Below are positions 16,829 to 24,817 of a stretch of 64,000 bases of DNA, one piece after another. The position numbers and the translations under genes were made by a program. The notes under the pieces are model-generated. The model saw only the letters and a list, made by a program, of their open reading frames with translations, had not been told where the DNA came from and made no database searches. Origin of the DNA: Aquimarina macrocephali JAMB N27 (lineage in GTDB: Bacteria; Bacteroidota; Bacteroidia; Flavobacteriales; Flavobacteriaceae). How positions within the stretch are numbered: position 1 is the first letter of the stretch; every line of letters starts with the position of its first letter. The DNA lies in contig NZ_JACA01000022.1 of assembly GCF_000520995.1 (NCBI RefSeq), forward strand, positions 62,001-126,000, read 5' to 3'.

Positions 16829-18631
16829 TTATTCTTTAATAAACTTAATAGATTTAAAACCTTGAATATTAAGAAAATAAACGCCGCTGCGTAATGTTTT
16901 CAGTTTTTCTGAAATATGATATTGTGAATTTTGATTTGTTCGAATCCTGAAGTTCTTAATTTCTTTTCCTGTGATATCGTATATTTTTATAGAAAATGGA
17001 TCTGGTAAAACATACCCCAGAACAGATAAAAATGCTTGATTTTTGACTGAATTTGGTGTTATCCAAATTGCTTTTTCGGATTTATATATGTGACTCTCAT
17101 CCTCGACCTCATTTAAACTGTTTTCAACATCTCCAACTACAAATCCAGAAATAATACTTCTTCTGAAATTATTTTTATTTTCTGAATTTAGAAATAAACT
17201 ATACACTCCTTTTTCTAGATTTTTAGTGTTAAAATAGAAGCTATGGTCATTCTCATCAAATGTAATCATCTCGGGATCACTTTGTACTGGTGTACCATCT
17301 ATTTCTGAAGTTTTGAGTATTACACCATGAACTTGAGTATTCAAAAATAATTGAGAATCTTTTTTATCCGAGTATAAATCAACTTTTAGTATTGGATACC
17401 TACTCATAGAAAGCTGCTCTAGAGACATTAATATTCCACTGTTTTGTTTGATAAATGCCGTAAATCGAGAATTACTTTTTAAGGTTATATTATTTTCGGA
17501 AATAGGAATAATGGTTTTATGATTTTCATGGCTAGAGCTTTTGCGAATATTCAATTTTTGAAGGTTTTTATCAAAAACTTCAAAACTAGCAGTTGGATTT
17601 TCATGTATGACTTCGGCTACCGCGTAACTAGAACCTTTATCCAGTAGTATTTGATCATATTCATTTTCAGAATAAATAATATAATAGTTACTTGTTATTT
17701 TGGAGCTATCGAATTTACTATCCGGTACAATAGCACTTTTTAAAGAACGGTTTTCGATATAAGATTTTATATAAGACCAACTAAACTGTCCAAAACTAAT
17801 ATCCAGGTGATCAATAATTGCTCTGGGATCATTTTTTCTGAAGACATATTCTGCACCAGGTCTAAGTGTACTTTTATACGGTGCTACTCCATCATTAGCT
17901 CCTTGAATTGGAAATAGAAACCCTCCTGTTAGTAAAAAAGCTGGAGCAGCAATGGTAGATCCTTTGTAAAAACCAGAAGCTCCCAATACAATAAACTTTT
18001 CTGGTTCGTTATCCGGATGATTATCCAGGTAAGGTCGTACTACATCTCTACAATAATATGTGGTCGAGGTTTGTGCTCCTTCGTTTAATCCAGTAAGTTT
18101 CCATGCCCAGTTTAACCAGGGCATCTGAGAAATATCTGCCAGATATGTTCCCCAAAAAGGAGTTCCAAGAGCAAAGGCCAATGCTACTTTATCCTTTTTT
18201 TTATAAGTGAACATTGCTGCTTCTGAAGCTTTTCCACCATTACTATGCCCAACCAGATATACCTGATCTACATTAAATTTTTGGGTAACAATATCGATAG
18301 ATTCTGCTAATAATTTTCCGTTTACCCAGATTCCTCCACCTCTCGTAGTGGCAACAAAAACAGCTTGATATCCTTCATTGTATGTTTCTTGATAAAAGGA
18401 ATTATTAAACAGAAACTGAGATTGATTAAGATCTATATAACCATGGTTAAAAAGGATTATTTTTCCATTATAATTAGGAGGAGTGGCGCCATAATGAATT
18501 GTGGATTTAAACAAGGGGCCAATAAAAAAGGGAGATACCTTGTCTGGTTTAGGAAGCTGTACTTCGTTAAAGTTTTGAGAACATAATATTGCACATGAAA
18601 ATAATGCGATTAAAGTAAGTTTTAATTTCAT
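16829..18631 (-). CDS. Secreted lipase-like alpha/beta hydrolase with T9SS sorting tail
   Basis: 600 residues: signal peptide (1-18), alpha/beta hydrolase domain with the nucleophile elbow GHSNGG (S130), then a beta-rich spacer (about 310-520). The C-terminal ~80-residue type A sorting domain carries FSIKIYDITGKEI and LRSGVYFLNIQG and ends IKFIKE. This layout marks secretion through the type IX system and attachment at the cell surface. Likely substrates are lipids or esters, not determined. A second acidic or His residue (IIDHLDISFGQ) fits a catalytic histidine. Confidence 0.85.
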   Translation of the reverse strand: MKLKLTLIALFSCAILCSQNFNEVQLPKPDKVSPFFIGPLFKSTIHYGATPPNYNGKIILFNHGYIDLNQSQFLFNNSFYQETYNEGYQAVFVATTRGGGIWVNGKLLAESIDIVTQKFNVDQVYLVGHSNGGKASEAAMFTYKKKDKVALAFALGTPFWGTYLADISQMPWLNWAWKLTGLNEGAQTSTTYYCRDVVRPYLDNHPDNEPEKFIVLGASGFYKGSTIAAPAFLLTGGFLFPIQGANDGVAPYKSTLRPGAEYVFRKNDPRAIIDHLDISFGQFSWSYIKSYIENRSLKSAIVPDSKFDSSKITSNYYIIYSENEYDQILLDKGSSYAVAEVIHENPTASFEVFDKNLQKLNIRKSSSHENHKTIIPISENNITLKSNSRFTAFIKQNSGILMSLEQLSMSRYPILKVDLYSDKKDSQLFLNTQVHGVILKTSEIDGTPVQSDPEMITFDENDHSFYFNTKNLEKGVYSLFLNSENKNNFRRSIISGFVVGDVENSLNEVEDESHIYKSEKAIWITPNSVKNQAFLSVLGYVLPDPFSIKIYDITGKEIKNFRIRTNQNSQYHISEKLKTLRSGVYFLNIQGFKSIKFIKE

Positions 18632-18838
18632 AAATATAGAGTTTGTGTAATAGTTGATGTTAATTTAACTATTTTGTTGCTTTTCTTTTGTGAAAAAGAT
18701 CATTTTGTTGGGTTTTATTTACTTTAAATTAAATATTAATGCAGTTATCTTAACCCTTAGAATCAGGTTTTTGTGATAGATAATTACCTTTTTTAATAGG
18801 AAGAAATGTATTTTAGCAATTCATAAAAATTATCATTC

Positions 18839-20080
18839 TTGGGCATTTTATATAACATCTTTATTGCAATATTTAATGGTTTACTTCCTGTAATAGGTCT
18901 GTTAAGCCCTAAACTCAAATTGTTTGCTAACGGAAGGAAAACAGTTTTTGAAACTCTTGAGAAACATTTTCCTGCTCAAGATCGTATTATCTGGTTTCAT
19001 TGTGCATCTTTGGGAGAATACGAGCAAGGTGTTCCTGTAATAGAAGCGCTAAAGAAAAAGTATCCTACTCATAAAATAGTAGTCACTTTTTTTTCCCCTT
19101 CAGGTTACGAAGCCAAAAAAAATAGCACTTTGGCTGATATTATTGTGTATCTACCTATGGATACAAATGCAAATGCTATTCGGTTTATCCAGCTTGTAAA
19201 ACCTGAACTTGCTGTCTTTGTAAAATATGAATTTTGGCCTAATTACCTAAAAGTATTAGAAAGCAGAAACATTCCGGCAGTGTTTATATCTGCGGCATTT
19301 AGAGAAGATCAGGCGTTTTTTAAATGGTATGGTGGTTTTATGAGAAAAGCTTTGCAGACCATAGATCACTTTTTTGTTCAGGATAAAATATCCCAAACGC
19401 TAATAGAAAAACAAGGTTTCACTAATGTTACTTTGAGTGGGGATACACGTTTTGATCGTGTGTCACACCAAATTGAAATGGATAACCATGTTGATTTTAT
19501 TTCAGAATTTATTAATGAACGACTTTGTATAGTGATGGGGAGTTCATGGCCAGAAGATGAAGAAATTTTTATGGAGTATATAAATTGCGCCTCTAATGAG
19601 GTTTGTTTTATTATTGCTCCTCATGAAATAAAAGATAGTAGTACAAATGCATTAAAACAAAAGATTAAAAAGAAAACCGTTTTATATTCTGAAAAAGAAG
19701 GAATAGTGCTGAAAGATCAGCAGGTGTTTATAATGAACACTATCGGATACTTATCTCGGGTATACAGCTACGCAGATATAGCATATGTTGGTGGGGCTAT
19801 GGGAACAGGAGGATTGCATAATATTTTAGAACCAGCAACTTTTGGAATCCCAATCATTATTGGTAAGAATTTTGAAAAATTTAGAGAGGCTAAGCAACTT
19901 CAAAAATTGGCAGGGTTATTTTCAGTTTCAAGTGAAGATGAATTTAATCAGATATTAAATAAACTTGTCGAGGATAAAAAGTTTAGAGAAAAAACGGGGA
20001 TGATTTCTGGTCACTTTATCAATAGTAATACGGGTGCTACGGCAATGATTATGGCGTATTTAATTAAGAAAATTAATTAG
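18839..20080 (+). CDS. waaA: 3-deoxy-D-manno-octulosonic acid transferase
   Basis: 413 residues. WaaA adds Kdo to lipid A precursor at the inner membrane. The GT30 marks are seen: an N-terminal hydrophobic anchor, the catalytic glutamate E60 in CASLGEYEQG, FVKYEFWPNY, GDTRFDRV, IAPHEIKDS, and the nucleotide-binding AYVGGAMGTGGLHNILEPATFG. The start is a TTG at 18839, chosen because it gives the usual N-terminus (hydrophobic anchor, then PKLKLFANGRK) and no ATG precedes it in frame. It is a single gene, convergent with a DUF2461 gene. Confidence 0.93.
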   Translation: MGILYNIFIAIFNGLLPVIGLLSPKLKLFANGRKTVFETLEKHFPAQDRIIWFHCASLGEYEQGVPVIEALKKKYPTHKIVVTFFSPSGYEAKKNSTLADIIVYLPMDTNANAIRFIQLVKPELAVFVKYEFWPNYLKVLESRNIPAVFISAAFREDQAFFKWYGGFMRKALQTIDHFFVQDKISQTLIEKQGFTNVTLSGDTRFDRVSHQIEMDNHVDFISEFINERLCIVMGSSWPEDEEIFMEYINCASNEVCFIIAPHEIKDSSTNALKQKIKKKTVLYSEKEGIVLKDQQVFIMNTIGYLSRVYSYADIAYVGGAMGTGGLHNILEPATFGIPIIIGKNFEKFREAKQLQKLAGLFSVSSEDEFNQILNKLVEDKKFREKTGMISGHFINSNTGATAMIMAYLIKKIN

Positions 20081-20123
20081 AATAAAAACAACAAAGTGTC
20101 ATGCTGGTTTTTACTTTTAACAA

Positions 20124-20780
20124 CTATACGGTAACAGCCTGATTAAAATACCGCCTAAACGGAAGCATTTCTTTATACACTGTAATCACCTTATTCATAA
20201 AATCTTCTTTAAGGATATCTTCTTTGGTTAAGGGGTGAATTACAGCAAATGTTTTATGACGAAGCAGATCGATATATTCATGATCAGAAGGGTAACCTTT
20301 GGGAGTAGTTTTTAGCTTATCCTTATCTAAGTACATCTCTCCAAAAGTGTGTTTGAAACTTTTTTTATTCAAAATCTTAACTAGTTCTTCACCATTATAG
20401 TCAATCGCTTCTCGAATACTGTTAAGCATTTTGTTCTCTGGCCTCCAATAACCACCAGCCAATTCACATTCGTTAATCCCAATTTGGATATAAAAATCGC
20501 CTTGCTTGGTGCGTTGATCCAATCCAGCAGCAAAATGATCTTTGTATACAGGTTTATTAGGATGAAAAAGTAAATTGTTGTTAATGCGATTAATTCCTTT
20601 TTTACCCGATGTAGGATAGTAATTGGGGTCGATTGCGGCTAATTTCACATCCAATTCATCTAGCCATTGTATAAATGAATTACGAACAGTTTGATACTGT
20701 TTTCTATTAGCATCCATCCATTCTTTATGATTATTGGCCTGTAAACCTTGTAAAAACTGAAAGAGTGCATTAAAATCCAT
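20124..20780 (-). CDS. DUF2461 family protein
   Basis: 218 residues, cytoplasmic. It shows the typical DUF2461/TIGR02453 sequence: an N-terminal FLQGLQANNHKEWMDANRKQY, then NRINNNLLFHPNKPVYKDHF with GGYWRPENKML later. The function of the family is not established. It follows the deoxynucleoside kinase by 13 nt on the same strand, so they are probably co-transcribed. Confidence 0.88.
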   Translation of the reverse strand: MDFNALFQFLQGLQANNHKEWMDANRKQYQTVRNSFIQWLDELDVKLAAIDPNYYPTSGKKGINRINNNLLFHPNKPVYKDHFAAGLDQRTKQGDFYIQIGINECELAGGYWRPENKMLNSIREAIDYNGEELVKILNKKSFKHTFGEMYLDKDKLKTTPKGYPSDHEYIDLLRHKTFAVIHPLTKEDILKEDFMNKVITVYKEMLPFRRYFNQAVTV

Positions 20781-20793
20781 CTCGATTCAAAGA

Positions 20794-21408
20794 TTAAAAT
20801 AACCCGTTTAGCTCGGCATCAATGCGATTTATAATGTTCCCCAGATCTTCTGGATTATCCACAAAATTGATATTGTCTACATCCACAATAAGAAGATTGC
20901 CTTTATCATAATCATGTGCCCAAGCTTCATATCGTTCATTAAGCCTGCTTAGATAATCAATACTAATTGTATTTTCATATTCACGTCCACGTTTATGAAT
21001 CTGATTTACTAGATTAGGAATACTACTTCTAAGATAAATCAATAGATCAGGACCTTCGACTACATTTTCCATAAGATCAAAAAGAGACCTGTAGTTTTCA
21101 AAATCACGATTGGTCATAAGCCCCATTGCATGTAAGTTTGGGGCAAAAATATAGGCATCCTCGTAGATCGTTCTATCCTGGATAATATCTTTTCCGCTTT
21201 CACGAATATCTAATATTTGTCTAAAACGACTATTAAGGAAATAAATCTGAAGGTTAAAAGACCAACGCTCCATTTTATTATAAAAATCCTCTAGATAAGG
21301 GTTCTCTAATACATCTTCAAAATGAGCTTCCCATTTATAATGTTTAGCAAGTAATCGGGTCAATGTAGTTTTTCCGGCTCCGATATTTCCAGCTATTGCT
21401 ATATGCAT
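20794..21408 (-). CDS. Deoxynucleoside kinase
   Basis: 204 residues, dNK family. The P-loop GNIGAGKTT is at residues 7-15, the base-pocket region has WSFNLQIYFLNSRF, the DRT box follows in QDRTIYEDAYIFA, and the lid arginines are in IHKRGREYE. It phosphorylates deoxynucleosides for salvage; whether deoxyadenosine or another base is preferred cannot be decided. It is first in a two-gene unit with a DUF2461 protein. Confidence 0.92.
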   Translation of the reverse strand: MHIAIAGNIGAGKTTLTRLLAKHYKWEAHFEDVLENPYLEDFYNKMERWSFNLQIYFLNSRFRQILDIRESGKDIIQDRTIYEDAYIFAPNLHAMGLMTNRDFENYRSLFDLMENVVEGPDLLIYLRSSIPNLVNQIHKRGREYENTISIDYLSRLNERYEAWAHDYDKGNLLIVDVDNINFVDNPEDLGNIINRIDAELNGLF

Positions 21409-21580
21409 AGTTGATTGTTTTTCTTGAGGTGTTTTGTAAAAATGTACGTTATAGTGTGGGCGTAAATATAGTGGATTTTATGGCGAACATAAAAAGGATA
21501 GAAAAGAATTTCGGTAAGATGCATGTTTTAAAAACTTAAGTGCTCGTTTAATCAATATAAGTAACGTACAAAAATTGATT

Positions 21581-22261
21581 TTAGCATACTAGTTTATATC
21601 CATATCCTCTTACATTAATAATTTGGATGGATTCATCTTGTTTTAGTTTTTTGCGAAGTTTAGTGATAAATACATCCATACTTCTACCACTAAAAAAATC
21701 ATCATCACCCCAGAGTTTTTTGAGAATCATTGAACGATCCAGTACTTGATTTTTATTTTTGATTAGGTGAAACAACAGATGAGCTTCTCTATGTGTGAGT
21801 TGTTGTGTTTCTTCTTTATAGGAGAGTAATTGTTTAGGAAAATCAAAAGTATAGGCGCCAAAACTAATAATTTCTGCACTCTGTTGCAATGTAATACGAT
21901 GTAGTAAATTATTGATTCTTACGATCAATTCTTCCATGCTAAAAGGTTTTTTTAGGTAATCATTACCGCCAATAGTAAATCCTTCTACAACATCTTGTGT
22001 TTGAGACTTAGCTGTAAGAAATATAATAGGAATGGTGTTGTCTTCTTGTCTAATTTCTTTAGCCAGAGTAAATCCATCTTTTTTAGGCATCATAACATCC
22101 AGAACAAGTAGTTTTGGCTTTACAGATTTATATAAATTATAGGCTTCTTCACCATTTTTAGCCAGATGTACTTTAAAGTTCCTGGTTTCCAGGCTCTCTT
22201 TAATGATTTGACCTAAAGAGGGTTCATCTTCTGCAAGTAGTATTTCGATTGTCTTAGTCAT
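21581..22261 (-). CDS. OmpR-family response regulator (RprY-like)
   Basis: 226 residues. The receiver domain has the acidic pocket AEDE, phosphoacceptor D55 (VLDVMMPKKDG) and K104 (YLKKPF). The winged-helix output domain ends with INVRGYGYKLVC. It overlaps the kinase gene by 8 nt, showing translational coupling. OmpR-type regulators bind tandem direct repeats spaced about one helical turn, and three GTTAAC repeats with exactly that spacing lie upstream of this operon at 23767-23792. Confidence 0.93.
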   Translation of the reverse strand: MTKTIEILLAEDEPSLGQIIKESLETRNFKVHLAKNGEEAYNLYKSVKPKLLVLDVMMPKKDGFTLAKEIRQEDNTIPIIFLTAKSQTQDVVEGFTIGGNDYLKKPFSMEELIVRINNLLHRITLQQSAEIISFGAYTFDFPKQLLSYKEETQQLTHREAHLLFHLIKNKNQVLDRSMILKKLWGDDDFFSGRSMDVFITKLRKKLKQDESIQIINVRGYGYKLVC

Positions 22262-23726
22262 TAGGTAAAGTGATTTTGAAATTTGTTAGCCCTTGATCTA
22301 ATGATAATTGTATAGTTCCTTCATGTTTTTCAACTATAGTCTTGGCATAAAAAAGACCGATACCAAAACCTTTAACATCATGTGTATTTCCTTTGGGTAC
22401 ACGATAGAATTTTTCGAATATTTTCTCTTTATGAGCTTTGGTTAATCCTGTACCATTATCTCTAATTTCTATGCTACTGTGTGAATCTGTATTTGTAATA
22501 CTAATACCTACTGTGTTTCCTCCATATTTAATAGCATTGTCAATAATATTATTTATTGCATTTTCAAAATGAAACCCATCGATTTTTCTCCTAATATTTT
22601 CATGAGAATTGGTAAAAGTTATATTTTTTAGGGGCGAATTTACTTTGTGCTTTTCTGCAATGGTTTGAATTAGCGGTACTAAATTTATTTCCTCCAGATT
22701 TAATTGTAATTCATCGCTATCCAATGTAGCTGTTTCCAGGATCTTTTCGACCATGGTATTAAGTTTGTTTAATTGACCAGAAGACATTTCGATATACTTT
22801 TTTGTCTTTTCCTGATCATTATCCTGGTTGAAATTTTGAATCCCTTCCAGAGCAGCACTTATGGTGGCAATTGGGGTTTTAAATTCGTGAGTTATATTAC
22901 TTATTAAGTCGTTTTTTAGTGCTGCCAGATGTTTTTGATGATTAATGATTCTTAGTAAAAATAAAAGACATGCAATCACCGCACTCACTAATAAAAATGA
23001 AAGAGTAATACTGATTAGGTTTTTTTTAAATATGACTAGTTTTTCATTAGTAAAAAATAACTGTAATGAACTTGTTTTTGGTAGATATAATGATTTTGAA
23101 GAAGTACTTAGAATTGCAGAGTTAATAATATCGCTTTTAGTTTCTTTTTTTTCTCCTAAAGTATCGTTGAACTTTAGCCCAAAATCTACGGCAATTTTTT
23201 TACGTAAAAATTCCTGCTGCACCAAAGAATCTATTTTTTGAAGTTGAAGCGAATCTTGAGTAATCGAAACTACAATTTTAGAAGTAAGTTGCTTAAATAG
23301 ATCATTTTGATTTGTACTATCTTTAAATCTATTGGTAGTCACTGATATGCGTCTACGACTCCCTCTATGTTCGTGTTCACTTTCATTAAATATAGATATA
23401 CCAGTCATGTCTATACTATCTGGAATCTGGAATCTTTTAAAATTTATAGTATCAGAATCTATTTTCTTTAGTAATATTTTGAAATCTCCGTTTTCTAAGA
23501 AATTTTTAAGGTTGGTAGAATCTGAGACAAACCCTATTGTATTTTCTTCAGCAAGTTTAGTATAATATTGATTTACGGCATTGTCTAAACTTATTTGTAC
23601 TTCATTAATTAATTGTTGTTTTCCGATTTGATAGTTCTTATAATTCCAATACACCTGTATGCTTAATGTAATTACAATTACAGCGGTGATAAAATATAAT
23701 ATATTCTTGTAGCTTCCTTTTCGCAT
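22254..23726 (-). CDS. Two-component sensor histidine kinase (RprX-like)
   Basis: 490 residues with a membrane helix near 9-27, a periplasmic sensor region (about 30-235), a second helix (about 236-260), a HisKA domain with phosphorylated H280 (SNITHEFKTPIA) and an HATPase domain (DNAIKYGGN, DNGTG, GFGIGLFYAK). The sensor domain resembles no family I can name. A TACTTTTG box stands 4 nt before the ATG, so the mRNA may be leaderless. It likely controls itself and the divergent GLPGLI/receptor genes through the shared intergenic array. Confidence 0.92.
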   Translation of the reverse strand: MRKGSYKNILYFITAVIVITLSIQVYWNYKNYQIGKQQLINEVQISLDNAVNQYYTKLAEENTIGFVSDSTNLKNFLENGDFKILLKKIDSDTINFKRFQIPDSIDMTGISIFNESEHEHRGSRRRISVTTNRFKDSTNQNDLFKQLTSKIVVSITQDSLQLQKIDSLVQQEFLRKKIAVDFGLKFNDTLGEKKETKSDIINSAILSTSSKSLYLPKTSSLQLFFTNEKLVIFKKNLISITLSFLLVSAVIACLLFLLRIINHQKHLAALKNDLISNITHEFKTPIATISAALEGIQNFNQDNDQEKTKKYIEMSSGQLNKLNTMVEKILETATLDSDELQLNLEEINLVPLIQTIAEKHKVNSPLKNITFTNSHENIRRKIDGFHFENAINNIIDNAIKYGGNTVGISITNTDSHSSIEIRDNGTGLTKAHKEKIFEKFYRVPKGNTHDVKGFGIGLFYAKTIVEKHEGTIQLSLDQGLTNFKITLPND

Positions 23727-23730
23727 ACTT

Positions 23731-23763
23731 CAAAAGTAAGGTTCTTATCTTATATAAAACCAA
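23731..23763 (-). promoter_or_regulatory. Promoter of the histidine kinase operon
   Basis: On the minus strand, TTG (23761-23763), 22-nt spacer, TACTTTTG (23731-23738), a full match to the Bacteroidota promoter pattern. The box ends 4 nt before the ATG. Confidence 0.7.
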
Positions 23764-23766
23764 TCG

Positions 23767-23792
23767 GTTAACACACGTTAACATTGGTTAAC
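23767..23792. promoter_or_regulatory. Three GTTAAC direct repeats at 10-bp spacing (candidate operator)
   Basis: GTTAAC occurs at 23767, 23777 and 23787, exactly 10 bp apart, with a degenerate GTTAGG at 23799. The array is between the kinase promoter and the GLPGLI promoter. The spacing puts all copies on one face of the helix, as for OmpR-family sites. Confidence 0.6.
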
Positions 23793-23814
23793 CTTCTGGT
23801 TAGGGTTCAGTTTT

Positions 23815-23822
23815 CATATTTG
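23815..23822 (+). promoter_or_regulatory. Probable -7 box of GLPGLI gene (CATATTTG)
   Basis: Seven of eight matches to TAnnTTTG. The -33 position would overlap the end of the GTTAAC array, as expected for an activator-dependent promoter lacking a good -33 element. Confidence 0.4.
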
Positions 23823-23880
23823 TAACGTATTAATCGAAGTGATTGAAAAAAGTTTATTCCACTTCATCAAAAAAATAACT

Positions 23881-24708
23881 ATGATACGAATTATGATATT
23901 GATATTACTTTTTGTGTTTGAAGGCTTGTTTGCACAGGATTTTCAAGGCATTGTAACGTATAAGACGAATAGAAAAATGGATCTTAATATGGAAGATTCT
24001 AAAATGAATGCTGATATGCAAAAACAGCTTCAGGAAATGTTGAAAAAGCAATTTCAAAAAGAATATAGATTGAGTTTTAATGCTACAGAATCGGTATATA
24101 GAGAAGAAGAAAATCTGGGAACACCACAACCAGCTTCGGGAGTTCAAATTGTAGTTGCAGGATCCGGAGCATCTAACATTTTGTATAAAAATATTAAAGA
24201 AAAACGTTTTGCCAGGAAACAAGATATGATGGGTAAGCTATTTCTGGTAAAAGACAACTTGGAAAAATTAGATTGGAAACTCGAAGATGAAACAAAAAAG
24301 ATAGGAAATTATACGTGCTATAAGGCAACAGCAAAACGAATGGGGCAACGCATTCAAAATATGAGAATTAGTACCAATGATGATAATGATGAAGTGACCG
24401 AGCCAGAAGAAGAGGAGATTACAATTACGGCATGGTATACTCCAGAGATACCTGTATCTAACGGTCCAGGAAATTATTGGGGACTTCCTGGTTTAATATT
24501 AGAAATCAATGATGGAGATCAAAGTATACTATGTGCTAAAATAGTACTGAACCCAAAAAAGAAAGTAAACATTAGCGAACCGACAAAAGGGAAAGAGGTC
24601 ACAGAAGAAAAATTTGAGCAAATTGTAGAGAAAAAAATGAAGGAAATGAGAGATCGGGAATCAAGACGAGGGGATGGAGAATCAATACGAATACGAATAG
24701 GAGGGTAA
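23881..24708 (+). CDS. GLPGLI family exported protein
   Basis: 275 residues from the ATG at 23881, chosen because the signal peptide MIRIMILILLFVFEGLFAQ then begins the protein. The family motif is exact (YWGLPGLILEIND, residues 199-210), preceded by TAWYTPEIPVSNGPG. The N-terminal part carries a Gln/Lys-rich helix (MQKQLQEMLKKQFQKE) and the C-terminus is Arg/Glu-rich. GLPGLI proteins are Bacteroidota-specific and of unknown function, often encoded beside large outer-membrane receptors, as here. Divergent from the two-component system that may control it. Confidence 0.88.
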   Translation: MIRIMILILLFVFEGLFAQDFQGIVTYKTNRKMDLNMEDSKMNADMQKQLQEMLKKQFQKEYRLSFNATESVYREEENLGTPQPASGVQIVVAGSGASNILYKNIKEKRFARKQDMMGKLFLVKDNLEKLDWKLEDETKKIGNYTCYKATAKRMGQRIQNMRISTNDDNDEVTEPEEEEITITAWYTPEIPVSNGPGNYWGLPGLILEINDGDQSILCAKIVLNPKKKVNISEPTKGKEVTEEKFEQIVEKKMKEMRDRESRRGDGESIRIRIGG

Positions 24709-24741
24709 GTTTATATTCGAACCTAAAAAAATAAGTATATA

Positions 24742-24796
24742 GCAGTAACTCTACTCTTCATTAAGAGTTACTGCTTCTATAACTCTTGTTATAGAA
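24742..24796 (+). other. Two tandem hairpins between GLPGLI and receptor genes
   Basis: An 11-bp stem (24742-24752 with 24764-24774) is followed at once by a 9-bp stem (24775-24783 with 24788-24796). They end 21 nt before the receptor ATG. They may lower read-through or stabilise the upstream mRNA, giving different amounts of the two proteins. Confidence 0.55.
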
Positions 24797-24817
24797 ATAG
24801 ATAAAAATCATTATAAA

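Noticed and set aside
16829..21408. Polysaccharide biosynthesis cluster around the DegT aminotransferase and waaA
   Set aside because: Different strands, no glycosyltransferase, flippase or polymerase genes between; only two loosely related genes.
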